Source: a virus. From it: DNA of 41,221 bases. Location: positions 1 through 41,221 of the IMG/VR virus record IMGVR_UViG_3300025647_000084; one strand, written 5' to 3'. The position numbers and the translations under genes are program-made. The notes beneath the pieces are model-generated. The model saw only the letters and a list, made by a program, of their open reading frames with translations, made no database searches and was not told where the DNA came from. Shown here piece by piece: positions 10,492 to 18,428 of the stretch. Numbering within the stretch: position 1 is the first letter of the stretch; the number at the start of each line of letters is the position of its first letter.

Positions 10492-10758
10492 TTAAGCTTT
10501 ACCTTTTAAAAATGCTTCTAATTTTTCAATTAGATTAGGTTCTTCCATAGGATTTTCTTGATGGATAGATTTAACAGTTATATGTTTATAATCATCTCCT
10601 TCCTTAGTGCATTTTCTAACTGTTTTTATATAACCATTAGAAACTTTTTCTACACAGGTTTCTGTGTAACTACCATCAGCATGTTCCTCACGCTTTTCCC
10701 AAGTAGTTTTTTCTTGTCCTTCTCCGTACATAGATATTGGTTTACTTAATTTATCCAT
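10492..10758 (-). CDS. Small conserved protein in tail operon, unknown function
   Basis: I choose the ATG at 10758 (MDKLSKPISMYGEGQ), which gives 88 aa and an 8-bp overlap with the previous gene; the longer reading begins at a TTG. The protein is hydrophilic. A central two-strand pattern (DGSYTETCVEKVSNGYIKT) is followed by KEGDDYKHITVKSIH and a short C-terminal helix (NLIEKLEAFLKGKA). Small proteins of this kind sit between the IHF-like and ring-type genes of crAss-like phages. Nothing points to a catalytic role. Confidence 0.6.
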   Translation of the reverse strand: MDKLSKPISMYGEGQEKTTWEKREEHADGSYTETCVEKVSNGYIKTVRKCTKEGDDYKHITVKSIHQENPMEEPNLIEKLEAFLKGKA

Positions 10759-11278
10759 AATAAAATACATTTCTATTCGGATCTTTAACAACTTGTGCTA
10801 TTAATCTCGAATATTGTCTTGAAGGTTTAAAAGTATAAAATCTTTTGTACTTTACAATAGCTGTAGCTTTGTCCCACAAATGCCTGTAAAACTCTTGTTG
10901 TGTATGAGTATTCTGATGATAAATTACTTTTTTATTTTTAATCTCAGTTATCTCATCTCTTGTTTTACCTTCATAAAGTCTTTCCCAATATTTCCAAGTA
11001 GCTTGCCAATCTGGTTTAAGACTTTTTTGTAGTTTACCTTCTTTATTAAAAAAGTTCAATTTTTTTGATTGAACTCTTATATATCCTAATTTACCTAACT
11101 TCAATTCTAAGGCTTCTTTAACGATTGCCTCACTATAAGCAATCAAAAGTTCCTTTATAAATCTACTATATTGAGTTCTTTCTAACTTACTAAACTGACT
11201 ATGTTTTCTGTAAAAACTGAAGAAATCATATTTAGTAATATCACTTTTCTTTCCCTCTCCTCTTTTTAAATAGTTCAT
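10751..11278 (-). CDS. IHF/HU-like protein encoded in tail gene cluster
   Basis: This 175-aa basic protein has an HU/IHF-like pattern over residues about 40-85: helical segments, then LELKLGKLGYIRVQSKKLNFF, resembling the beta-strand entry into the DNA-binding arms. A C-terminal extension full of Lys/Arg/Tyr/Trp (WKYWERLYEGKTRDEI; YKRFYTFKPSRQYSRLI) makes it about twice the usual HU length of roughly 90 aa. crAss-like phages are known to carry IHF-subunit-like genes within the structural block. It could bend DNA near the portal or act in assembly. It shares a 4-bp ATGA overlap with the upstream gene. Confidence 0.6.
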   Translation of the reverse strand: MNYLKRGEGKKSDITKYDFFSFYRKHSQFSKLERTQYSRFIKELLIAYSEAIVKEALELKLGKLGYIRVQSKKLNFFNKEGKLQKSLKPDWQATWKYWERLYEGKTRDEITEIKNKKVIYHQNTHTQQEFYRHLWDKATAIVKYKRFYTFKPSRQYSRLIAQVVKDPNRNVFYYG

Positions 11279-11979
11279 TTACTAGCTGTTTGTCCATTAC
11301 CTAAATCGTCATCATTATTTCCATTATCATCTACAGGAATCTGACGTTTTTGTAATAGTGTTTGTATTATTTGAGGTTTCATGTAAGCCCACATCCATTG
11401 GTTTAATGGGTAAGGAGAATCATTAGACCAACAAGAATTTCCTGTAGAACAATTCACAAAAGCTTCTAGTGCAGTAGGGTCTTCAAAAATTCCTCTAATA
11501 CTTATTTTTTCTAAAAGATTGACTGCAGGATCTTTACTAACAATATAGATGTAATTATCATATAAGAAAGCGTAAATTGTTTTTTGTGTAGTTCTTCCAT
11601 TTCCTATATAAGGCACTCTGGAAAAATCTATTAATGAAAATCGTTTTGCCGTAATTATTACAGGTCCTACAGAAGTAATACCTTTACTTTGATGAAATTC
11701 TATTGTATTAGGAATCTTAGATACTGTTCTTAAAATCTTACAACCTGCAGGAACTTCTACACAGCAATTATGTGGATCCACAAGTTCTAAATCTAAACAA
11801 GGAATTTCTTGTTGTACATTAGGATCTATAGCTCTCTTTTTATTATACTCATTTCTAATGAATAAAGAACGTTGTTCATTTATCAGATCAGTATAATATA
11901 AAGGATCAAACACTGAATCAGAATTGTTTACGTTCAGCATTTCGTCTAACTGGCTATGTAAATCTCTCAGTGTTAACAT
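11275..11979 (-). CDS. Conserved crAss-like virion protein, probable tail ring/adaptor
   Basis: This 234-aa protein starts with a helix (MLTLRDLHSQLDEMLN) and has a central beta-rich region containing a Cys-Cys pair (NCCVEVPAGCKILRTVSKIP). A helical, acidic C-terminus follows (NNDDDLGNG). I recognise the central segment as conserved among crAss-like phages, in proteins placed next to the IHF-like gene. A ring or adaptor protein of the short tail is the likely role. The three Cys between residues about 70 and 85, and two more near 180, may be structural. Confidence 0.65.
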   Translation of the reverse strand: MLTLRDLHSQLDEMLNVNNSDSVFDPLYYTDLINEQRSLFIRNEYNKKRAIDPNVQQEIPCLDLELVDPHNCCVEVPAGCKILRTVSKIPNTIEFHQSKGITSVGPVIITAKRFSLIDFSRVPYIGNGRTTQKTIYAFLYDNYIYIVSKDPAVNLLEKISIRGIFEDPTALEAFVNCSTGNSCWSNDSPYPLNQWMWAYMKPQIIQTLLQKRQIPVDDNGNNDDDLGNGQTASK

Positions 11980-12001
11980 AAATACAAATATATGAAATTA
12001 A

Positions 12002-13270
12002 TTAATAGACTTTTCCTTTAAAAAAGAAACTTCTATCATTATCTACTTTGATAGGATAAACATGTGTATTATTCTTTTCATCAACATAAATAATTCCGAA
12101 ACCATGAGCCCAAGAAGCTCTTATTCCTCTATCTACATATTTAAAAGTATCACTTTCAAAATCTATCATACATCCTAAATTGTAAGAAGTATTAGTTTGA
12201 TTAGAATAAGAACCGAATCTATGAGTATGATTAAAGATATGATCTCTGTTTGGTATAGCTTGGAGTTGGTCTTTAGCAGCGTTCATTCCTATTTTTGTTC
12301 CGTGGAAAATATCTAAATCGTTTCCTAAAGTTGTATACCCATTCTTCCAGTCAGTAATAATGTCCCAACCTCTTTCTTCTAACTCTAAAGCTTCGTGAGG
12401 TGACGGAAGACTTTTACCATATTTTCTAATAGATTGTTTGTCTCTAAAAAATCTATCTTCGTGATTTCCGTAGTGGAAGATTTTATCAATATCTTTCTTT
12501 AATCTAGTTTCTATATCGTAGATTCCCTGAAGGCCGTCTGAATATTCATATTCTAAATCTATTCCATCAGGAATCCAGTCTTCGTGTGAAGAAAGAGATC
12601 TTAAATCTAGATAATCTCCGTTGATGATTATTCCTGTAATGTCTTTGTGGTTTTCTTCTAGAAAATGTAAAAACTTATCCCAAAGAATTTTATCGTGGAA
12701 AGGTCTATGTATGCATCCTATTGATACCCACATTTCCATAACTCTTTTAGAAGTTTTTACAATGTGTCTAAAAACAGGTTTTTTAGTTTTGATTTGAGCT
12801 TTTCTTTTAAACCAAACTTTCACTTGGTAATTAGTCCTTTTAAAAGAGCTTTTACCATCTGCATGTTTCATAGAAACGTCCCATGCATTAAAAACATGTC
12901 GATCTACTTCCCATACATTTAAATCTACCTCTGAAAAATTAATAGCTTCTCCTAAAGTTTTTATAGGCTTCTCACCTTTATATTCAAAAATAGCAGAACC
13001 ATCTTTTTCTTCTTCCCACCTTGTTTCTATCTTTTTAGTAGTCTTATTATGGAGTTTGGAAGTAGATCCTAATTTCTTTTTTCTTAACTTTTGAAAAGTC
13101 CTTCTGATATAAGTTCTAAATAAATCTATCTCTTCTCCAGACAGGTTAAGATTCTCTTGTTCATTAATTCGTCTGGCTTCTGCTGTATAAGAACAATTTC
13201 CTCCTGTGTCTTCAAAACGTTGAATTAGAATGTTCAGGAATTTATTCCATTGAGAGGTTCCTTTACTCAT
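12002..13270 (-). CDS. Calcineurin-like metallophosphoesterase with N-terminal helical domain
   Basis: The protein is 422 aa from the ATG at 13270 (MSKGTSQWNKF), which forms an ATGA overlap with the amidase stop; an upstream TTG is less likely. Residues about 1-65 are helical and basic, perhaps HTH-like. The catalytic domain starts near residue 180 and carries motif I as GCIHRPFHD, motif II as IINGDYLD, motif III as YGNHEDR, then DIFHGTKIG and NHTHRFG. These match the five metal-binding blocks of the family, except that the usual Asp of D-x-H in motif I is Cys here. The substrate is unknown; phosphate esters or nucleic acids are possible. Its place after the lysis genes suggests co-expression rather than a lysis role. 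Confidence 0.85.
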   Translation of the reverse strand: MSKGTSQWNKFLNILIQRFEDTGGNCSYTAEARRINEQENLNLSGEEIDLFRTYIRRTFQKLRKKKLGSTSKLHNKTTKKIETRWEEEKDGSAIFEYKGEKPIKTLGEAINFSEVDLNVWEVDRHVFNAWDVSMKHADGKSSFKRTNYQVKVWFKRKAQIKTKKPVFRHIVKTSKRVMEMWVSIGCIHRPFHDKILWDKFLHFLEENHKDITGIIINGDYLDLRSLSSHEDWIPDGIDLEYEYSDGLQGIYDIETRLKKDIDKIFHYGNHEDRFFRDKQSIRKYGKSLPSPHEALELEERGWDIITDWKNGYTTLGNDLDIFHGTKIGMNAAKDQLQAIPNRDHIFNHTHRFGSYSNQTNTSYNLGCMIDFESDTFKYVDRGIRASWAHGFGIIYVDEKNNTHVYPIKVDNDRSFFFKGKVY

Positions 13271-13920
13271 ATTAAAGATTTTAACATATTTATTAGTTCT
13301 GGTTGAGGATGACAATCTGATTTGTCTGATCTATAACTTGTATGTGTAAACACTCCTGATTTACCTGCAAGTGCGTCATATGATAGATCCCACATATCCG
13401 CATTATAATCTAAAGGAATTCCATAAGTCTTATTCCAAAATACAAGCAATTGTCTAACAGATTCTATTTGCTCGTCTGTATATTTTTCAAAACCATAATA
13501 TCCTCTAAATCCTTCAGGATATTCTTGAATCTTTTCACTAGGAATAACAGTATTAGCAGAAGAATACCATTTACCATCTTTCTTTTTAAGTCCTCCCCAA
13601 GAATCGATCTCTATACCGATTGAGTTCATATCATTCCTTCTATAAGGTAATCCCATTTTAATATGGTCTTTACCATTCTCTCCTAAGTGATACGCCCAAT
13701 ACTTAGATGAAAATACTTGGTGAATTGTACCATCTCTTGCAATAAGAATACAAGTGCCAATTCTTTTACCATCTTTCAACCACCAATTAATGTCACCATT
13801 AATGCTGTCTCCTGAAACTGTATGATGAAGAACAATTTGCTTTTTCTCATGCACTTCTTTAACAAACTCTCTTGCAGAGAAGTTATGTTGTACAATAGAT
13901 TTTAAATCTAACTCTTTCAT
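13267..13920 (-). CDS. N-acetylmuramoyl-L-alanine amidase (amidase_2), endolysin
   Basis: This 217-aa single-domain enzyme resembles T7 lysozyme-type zinc amidases that cut the bond between MurNAc and L-Ala. Zinc ligands are visible: His in IVLHHTVSG (residues 32-33), His193 in FTHTSYRSDK and Cys203 in SDCHPQPEL. The conserved strand and helix parts NSIGIEIDSWGG and YTDEQIESVRQLLVFW are also present. There is no signal peptide, so export would need the holin encoded two genes upstream. It overlaps the spanin-like gene and the phosphoesterase gene by 4 bp on each side. This is the best candidate for the phage endolysin. Confidence 0.93.
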   Translation of the reverse strand: MKELDLKSIVQHNFSAREFVKEVHEKKQIVLHHTVSGDSINGDINWWLKDGKRIGTCILIARDGTIHQVFSSKYWAYHLGENGKDHIKMGLPYRRNDMNSIGIEIDSWGGLKKKDGKWYSSANTVIPSEKIQEYPEGFRGYYGFEKYTDEQIESVRQLLVFWNKTYGIPLDYNADMWDLSYDALAGKSGVFTHTSYRSDKSDCHPQPELINMLKSLI

Positions 13921-14378
13921 TTTCTTGACTTGATAAACTTATAGACTGTAGCAACAGCTACTGCGATGACAAGTATCCACATAATATATTTTATTGAGGT
14001 AAATAATTTATTCCAAAAGCTTTTTTCTTTTTCGTAGTAATATACAGGAACCTCTACCTCAATTTCTTTATCTACATATACAGTATCACATTCTCCTTCT
14101 ATGTAAACACTGTCTGCTTTTTCATAAACTCTTACAGTGAGCTGATCTTTTACTAAAACTATAGTATCTTTAAGAACTTCTCTAGATACAATAGTATCTA
14201 CTCTAGCACCATTAACTATAACGTGCACGGTATCATAGTATGTTTTGTACCTTGTTTCTATCAGCTCTGGATACTTGGTTATAAGCTTTGTGAATCTTCT
14301 CTGTGGTGAACAGCTAGTTGTTGCCACTAATAATAGCAGTGATATCCCTACAGCTAGAAGCTTAAAAAAATCTTTCAC
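13917..14378 (-). CDS. Putative unimolecular spanin (lipoprotein plus C-terminal TM)
   Basis: This 153-aa protein starts with GTG at 14378, in a GTGA overlap with the holin stop. Residues 1-23 form a lipoprotein signal ending in LVATTSC, with Cys23 as the likely lipid-bearing residue. Residues about 24-120 are periplasmic and beta-rich with repeated Val/Thr/Asp pairs (DTIVSREVLKDTIVLVKD). Residues about 127-148 form a membrane helix (YIMWILVIAVAVATVYKFI) followed by Lys/Arg. An outer-membrane lipid anchor plus a C-terminal inner-membrane helix is the u-spanin layout known from phage T1. The location between holin and amidase supports a role in outer membrane disruption. Confidence 0.75.
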   Translation of the reverse strand: MKDFFKLLAVGISLLLLVATTSCSPQRRFTKLITKYPELIETRYKTYYDTVHVIVNGARVDTIVSREVLKDTIVLVKDQLTVRVYEKADSVYIEGECDTVYVDKEIEVEVPVYYYEKEKSFWNKLFTSIKYIMWILVIAVAVATVYKFIKSRK

Positions 14379-14869
14379 TTTTTAATTCCTTTAAAAAAAT
14401 TTACATTTTCTGCAATAATATTCTTAATTTTTGCAACAGTAACGTATACACTTTTTAGTATATTATTACCTGATATATCAATCCAATTCTCGTTAATAGA
14501 TCCAAGTTCAATTAGAGAAAATATTATTAAAAGTCCATTTGTTAAAAGAGCTTTACTCATGAACATTAAGTCTATACCTGTAAAATGTAAAATCTTACAA
14601 ACAAACGGAGTAAGGAAAAAGTAATCCAAAGGAAACAATGCAAGTGCTAAGATAAAGTAACCTGCTGATTTATATATGTATCCCTGACGAAGCATCTTAG
14701 AGCTAAACACATCGAAGAACTTTCTCTCTTCACGAATTGATAATTTCTTGAGTGATACTAACTTAACAGATGTATCTACAAGAATCATCATCATAAGAAT
14801 TAATATAGACATCTCTATTGGTGAGAATACAGCTAAAGCTCCTAGTAATATTGCTGTAAGATTTTTCAT
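14375..14869 (-). CDS. Putative holin, multi-span membrane protein
   Basis: The protein has 164 aa with about four hydrophobic segments: LTAILLGALAVFSPIEM, ILILMMMILVDTSVKLV, IYKSAGYFILALALFPLDYF, and MSKALLTNGLLIIFSLIEL. Between spans 2 and 3 a basic loop (KKLSIREERKFF) faces the cytoplasm. Size, spans and position directly upstream of the spanin and amidase genes fit a phage holin, loosely like the holin_4 type, which would let the amidase reach the cell wall. Assignment is by architecture and context. Confidence 0.75.
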   Translation of the reverse strand: MKNLTAILLGALAVFSPIEMSILILMMMILVDTSVKLVSLKKLSIREERKFFDVFSSKMLRQGYIYKSAGYFILALALFPLDYFFLTPFVCKILHFTGIDLMFMSKALLTNGLLIIFSLIELGSINENWIDISGNNILKSVYVTVAKIKNIIAENVNFFKGIKK

Positions 14870-14870
14870 T

Positions 14871-15422
14871 TTAAAAGGTTTTTATAAGAGTAAATATCTC
14901 ACTAGAGATAGTATTAGCAGCATTGTTACTCCCCCATTGCGCTGTGATCTCTAATTGGTTATTAATTGTTGTATCAAAGGTTGTATTATTTTCACTAGAG
15001 AATCCAGCACCGCTGTATGCAAGGGTACTGTTTCTAATATAAACAAATTGTCCGTTAGCATGTATTGAAGCCACGCCTGCAGCTCCTATTGTACGAATAG
15101 TAAAGTCAATTTCTATTTCCCAAAAATCTCCCGATGTAGTATTAAGAATCATAACTCCTGTATCTGCTAAAATAACAGATCCAGACTTTATTCTTATCTG
15201 TAAAGTTTGATTGTTAGTACAAGATACTTCTCCGCCTAATTTAGCGTGAAAAGAATCTCCGACTTTAAATCCATTAGCAGGTACAATCATACCACCAATA
15301 CCTGTTCCTATTAAAGAACCTTCAGTAGTTGTAGCAGCTACAGGAGTACTAGAAGTTGTCTGAGAGAACAACCCTTTAGTATATCCTAAAGTAGATGGCG
15401 ATATATTTATTTCTGTGCTCAT
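14871..15422 (-). CDS. Fibre-associated beta-sandwich protein
   Basis: This 183-aa protein is almost wholly beta, rich in Thr/Ser/Gly/Ala. It reads like a jelly-roll or TNF-like fibre head: GIGGMIVPANGFKVGDSFHA, then LQIRIKSGSVILADTG, FWEIEIDFTIRTIGAAGV and LEITAQWGS. Similar modules occur at the tips of phage fibres. It is the last gene of a run of short fibre-like genes and directly precedes the holin gene by one base. I infer receptor binding or fibre capping; no motif proves it. Confidence 0.6.
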   Translation of the reverse strand: MSTEINISPSTLGYTKGLFSQTTSSTPVAATTTEGSLIGTGIGGMIVPANGFKVGDSFHAKLGGEVSCTNNQTLQIRIKSGSVILADTGVMILNTTSGDFWEIEIDFTIRTIGAAGVASIHANGQFVYIRNSTLAYSGAGFSSENNTTFDTTINNQLEITAQWGSNNAANTISSEIFTLIKTF

Positions 15423-15661
15423 TATATCATGAAATCTTGTAGTCTTTCGTTTACTCTAACTAGTAGGTTTTCCTTCCCTTCATAGTTTAAGTTTATCACT
15501 TGTATCTCTTCTAGTCTTACTCCAAAAGTAGCTGAATCAGTAGTTAAGGTTACATCTACTGAGATAGTGTTTAAAGTAGGTTGTAACGCTATGGTATCCT
15601 CATTAGCATCTACTGTTGGGTTAACTATGTCTATATTGAATTGTTCGAATCTGTAAGTCAT
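15422..15661 (-). CDS. Short beta-rich protein in fibre cluster
   Basis: This 79-aa acidic protein has alternating beta pattern (NTISVDVTLTTDSATFGVRL) and a C-terminal helix (VNERLQDFMI). Its TGA shares one base with the ATG of the next gene. Similar sequences sit between fibre genes, where they may act as adaptors between neighbouring fibre proteins. I do not recognise a family. Confidence 0.5.
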   Translation of the reverse strand: MTYRFEQFNIDIVNPTVDANEDTIALQPTLNTISVDVTLTTDSATFGVRLEEIQVINLNYEGKENLLVRVNERLQDFMI

Positions 15662-15666
15662 CGTTA

Positions 15667-16356
15667 TTATGTTAAAGTTGTTCCTGTTACTGTGAATGTT
15701 CTACAAGGAAAGTATCTCCCGTTTGATGTTTTAAGAGTTAAGCCTAATGTCGCACTTGCATTGTTCGTCAAAGTGAATGCTTGTGTAGTTGTTGCTGCGG
15801 TAGTAGTTCCTGACCAAAAAATAGTTGCTACTGAAATATTGAAAGGAGCGTAATTAAGCGGATAATTTAAAGTCGCACCCTCATGAAGTATTATATTGAA
15901 TATTTCACCTCTATTAGGCAACCTCCATCCACTTGTGAATGTTCCTATTGATAAAGCTAAACAGTCATCTATCGCAGTGTCCCAATTCCTCCATCCACTT
16001 GTGAATGTTCCTATTGATAAAGCTAAACAGTCATCTATCGCAGTGTCCCAATTAACATTGCTTGAATTAATTGTCCTACGATACCCTAAAACAGTGCCAG
16101 CTACATTGTCATAAGTAGACCAATCTATAACAATATTATTCGTGTATGTACTTCCTCCTAACTCGTCTGTAAATCGGTTAGTATTTCCAAAAGGGTTTGT
16201 ATAATTAAGAGTGAAGAAGTCTACTGCTCTACCCGCTTCTAAATCTCCATCGTCACCCGTTCTATAAGAAGTAGTCTGCCCAGTTTTCATAAGAGTAGCA
16301 CCAGCAGGAGTTGAAACACCACCACCTGAAGTTGATATTTCTATTCTAGTACTCAT
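15667..16356 (-). CDS. Lectin-like fibre protein (Lcl/DUF1566-type C-terminus)
   Basis: The protein has 229 aa. The N-terminal part (MSTRIEISTSGGGVSTPAGA) looks like a virion-anchoring stem shared in style with the downstream 183-aa protein (MSTEINIS). The region from about residue 100 shows the signature of DUF1566/Lcl-type, C-type-lectin-related domains: DDCLALSIGTF, GWRLPNRGEIFNI, IFWSGTT and NGRYFPCRTF. Such domains display ligand-binding loops and are common in receptor-binding proteins. A 22-residue segment ending SGWR is present twice in tandem, which would add an extra loop and strand to the fold. Host glycan recognition is inferred. Confidence 0.6.
   Translation of the reverse strand: MSTRIEISTSGGGVSTPAGATLMKTGQTTSYRTGDDGDLEAGRAVDFFTLNYTNPFGNTNRFTDELGGSTYTNNIVIDWSTYDNVAGTVLGYRRTINSSNVNWDTAIDDCLALSIGTFTSGWRNWDTAIDDCLALSIGTFTSGWRLPNRGEIFNIILHEGATLNYPLNYAPFNISVATIFWSGTTTAATTTQAFTLTNNASATLGLTLKTSNGRYFPCRTFTVTGTTLT
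15922..16053. repeat. Perfect 66-bp tandem duplication inside lectin-like gene
   Basis: Bases 15922-15987 and 15988-16053 are identical. The unit is exactly 22 codons, so the reading frame of the lectin-like fibre protein is kept and the segment NWDTAIDDC...TSGWR appears twice. Identity without a single change implies a very recent event or a read/assembly duplication. Confidence 0.95.
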
Positions 16357-16360
16357 TATA

Positions 16361-16696
16361 CTATGAATTATAAATAATCACCAACTCTGTTCCTGTACCA
16401 TCATAAGTAATGGAGTTTGCAGCATAGTAATTATTTAGTTCTGGACTAAAATTAAGTGTTTCGCCAGGCTTAATCGTAGCTCCTAAGATAGTTCCATCTG
16501 CAACACCTACATTAGACACTGAAAATGCATATACTACAGGAGCAATTGTCCCAGCTCCAGTAGCTCTAATGATATTAGGAACTCTTGTTACTCCAGTAGC
16601 AGAAATACTAGAATCTACTTTTAATCTGTTGTCATCAGTGACTTCTACGGGAGTACCGTTTTTATTTACTAATTGTGCGAATAAACTTTTAAACAT
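16361..16696 (-). CDS. Small beta-rich fibre-cluster protein
   Basis: This 111-aa protein starts MFKSLFAQLVNKNGTPVEV. It then has a Gly/Thr/Ala-rich beta region (YAFSVSNVGVADGTILGATI, ETLNFSPELNNYYAANSITY) ending in VIIYNS. It resembles small head- or tail-decoration proteins used as fibre bases. The position inside the fibre block and the absence of catalytic motifs support a structural role. I do not recognise the family. Confidence 0.55.
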   Translation of the reverse strand: MFKSLFAQLVNKNGTPVEVTDDNRLKVDSSISATGVTRVPNIIRATGAGTIAPVVYAFSVSNVGVADGTILGATIKPGETLNFSPELNNYYAANSITYDGTGTELVIIYNS

Positions 16697-16731
16697 TTTT
16701 ATTTTTTTATTAAGTTTTTATTGTCCTGCAA

Positions 16732-17367
16732 TTAAGAACCGAATGACTTAAATCTGTATTTGATTTTCAGTAATGCAGTTCCATCCCCTAATGTAGGGTT
16801 TTCACCAAGTCCTCCATCACCAGTTGATAATACAAATAATGGCTCTGTTCCCTCGCTTGGTGCATTGTATGAAGAATCACCTGATAAAAAAGATTCCTCT
16901 ACAAGTTTTAATACACAAGGATTTTCTTCCGTAAGAATGCCGATATCGCCAGAATACTCAACTGCATTATGAGATCTTAATGAGATATACGTTATTGTTC
17001 CAATGCTATACGGATTTTCACGTGGAGTAAATTCAAGAAATATTGAATCAATTTCAGGATACATTCCTTTAGGAACTAAAATATCAGAAGTGACTCCTCT
17101 TGATCCAAGAGCCAATATCTGATCATTTGAAATTGGAATTTCAGCGTAAGTATAACTCATTGCGGCTACAGTATCAGAAAGTTTGTTAATTGCTTCCTCA
17201 AGTATTTCTGTAGAAGTATCTAAAGTTTTTTGATTTACAATTTTATGAGTATTGTCATCTAATGTTTTGTAATATAGATTTTCATCTAAAATATTTTGAA
17301 AAATAGTAGTTCCCGAAGAATTTCCTTTTTGTACAGAACTAGATTTTACTCTATTAATATTATTCAT
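16732..17367 (-). CDS. Fibre-cluster protein with short coiled segment
   Basis: The protein has 211 aa. The N-terminal about 70 residues are polar and include a helical segment (LDTSTEILEEAINKLSDTVA) that could trimerize. The C-terminal about 130 residues are beta-rich with Gly loops (GDGGLGENPTLGDGTALLKI). A helical stem followed by a beta head fits a short fibre or adaptor. It has no recognisable enzyme motif, and its neighbours on both sides are fibre-like. Confidence 0.55.
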   Translation of the reverse strand: MNNINRVKSSSVQKGNSSGTTIFQNILDENLYYKTLDDNTHKIVNQKTLDTSTEILEEAINKLSDTVAAMSYTYAEIPISNDQILALGSRGVTSDILVPKGMYPEIDSIFLEFTPRENPYSIGTITYISLRSHNAVEYSGDIGILTEENPCVLKLVEESFLSGDSSYNAPSEGTEPLFVLSTGDGGLGENPTLGDGTALLKIKYRFKSFGS

Positions 17368-17368
17368 T

Positions 17369-17722
17369 TTAGTAAGAATTTAATTTCGCTATTATTTTAA
17401 TAATTGTGCTGTAATCTATTGTGTTATAATAATTTGTTTTATTTGCAATATCTCTAGGATTATAATTATTCAAAATTTCCAATCCTAGTTTAAATTTTGT
17501 TAAAGTTACAAAAAGATCTTTGCAATCAATTCCGTATTTTAAATGATTGACATATTGATTAACCAATTTTCCAAATTTACATTGTAGAGACCAGACTTGG
17601 AGTTTAAAACATACTTCTAAGTCTACTGTATATTCATAAGAAGTTAAATCTATAGAGCACCAATCTACAGGGATAAAATCTTGTGGGTCTAATTCATTAT
17701 ATGTTAATTCATTAGCGTTCAT
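17369..17722 (-). CDS. Hypothetical protein in fibre cluster
   Basis: This 117-aa protein is helical in its second half (LFVTLTKFKLGLEILNNY; STIIKIIAKLNSY). It has three Cys in the first two thirds (DWCSIDL, EVCFKLQVW, LQCKFGK). It differs from the beta-rich neighbours and could be a chaperone or adaptor for fibre assembly. I do not recognise a family. It is tightly packed between two fibre-type genes. Confidence 0.55.
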   Translation of the reverse strand: MNANELTYNELDPQDFIPVDWCSIDLTSYEYTVDLEVCFKLQVWSLQCKFGKLVNQYVNHLKYGIDCKDLFVTLTKFKLGLEILNNYNPRDIANKTNYYNTIDYSTIIKIIAKLNSY

Positions 17723-17725
17723 CTA

Positions 17726-18409
17726 TTAGATTAATAGTTTTTTGATAGTAGGGAAATATATAATGGCATCATTACCTGTAAGTTCGGCATTCAATGTGTT
17801 TGTAGGATTAGAGAAAAAGTTTGGAACAGAGACTGTTAAATTCGCTTCCCAGTTTCCTGATACAGAATCGTTTGTATTAATAGGAATAATAGTAAATGTT
17901 CCTGATAAGTTCAATCCGCTTTTATGTAAAAGAGCTTCTACCTTATGAGTATTTCTAACTGCTGCTAAAGTTTTAGTTGTAACAGAAGCACCATTAACAA
18001 TAATTGCTAAATCTCCTGTTGTTGTGGCATCTGTGTCTAAATAGAAAGTGTACTGAATAGTATCTCCATTATTAGGAAAATCTGCACTTGTTATAGTAAC
18101 TGTAGGCAAAGTTCCTGGGCCATTTAGAAGAAAATCTCCTAAATATAAAAGAGTTGTTCCGTCAACTCCGTCTGTTCCATTAGTACCATTAGTACCATTA
18201 GCTCCTGTAGGACCTATCAAAGAAGTGCCTGATCCCCAAGAACTTCCTGTATATGGTCCATAAATTTCCCAAGCAGTAGTATCAGTAGTATCAATATAAA
18301 AATCTCCTACGTTAGCCGTTAAGATAGTAGGAGCTCCTGAACCATTATAAATAGTTTTACCATCTGCTCCTTTAAATAAAGTAATTCCATTACAAGTAGG
18401 ACAACTCAT
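17726..18409 (-). CDS. Fibre protein with collagen-like repeat
   Basis: This 227-aa protein starts with a Cys pair (MSCPTCNGIT). A fibre N-domain follows (VGDFYIDTTDTTAWEIYGPY), then a short collagen-like G-x-y run (GPTGANGTNGTNGTDGVDGT, about residues 82-101) and a beta-rich C-terminal head of about 120 aa. Collagen-like triplets in phage fibres form trimeric stems, and the preceding module is common just before such repeats in phage proteins. Trimeric head or tail fibre is the likely role. Confidence 0.75.
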   Translation of the reverse strand: MSCPTCNGITLFKGADGKTIYNGSGAPTILTANVGDFYIDTTDTTAWEIYGPYTGSSWGSGTSLIGPTGANGTNGTNGTDGVDGTTLLYLGDFLLNGPGTLPTVTITSADFPNNGDTIQYTFYLDTDATTTGDLAIIVNGASVTTKTLAAVRNTHKVEALLHKSGLNLSGTFTIIPINTNDSVSGNWEANLTVSVPNFFSNPTNTLNAELTGNDAIIYFPTIKKLLI

Positions 18410-18428
18410 TATTAGTTTTTTTTAAATA

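Noticed and set aside
15667-16356. Diversity-generating retroelement target
   Set aside because: The lectin-like fold is suggestive, but no template repeat or reverse transcriptase is visible in the window and the duplicated unit is identical rather than A-mutated.
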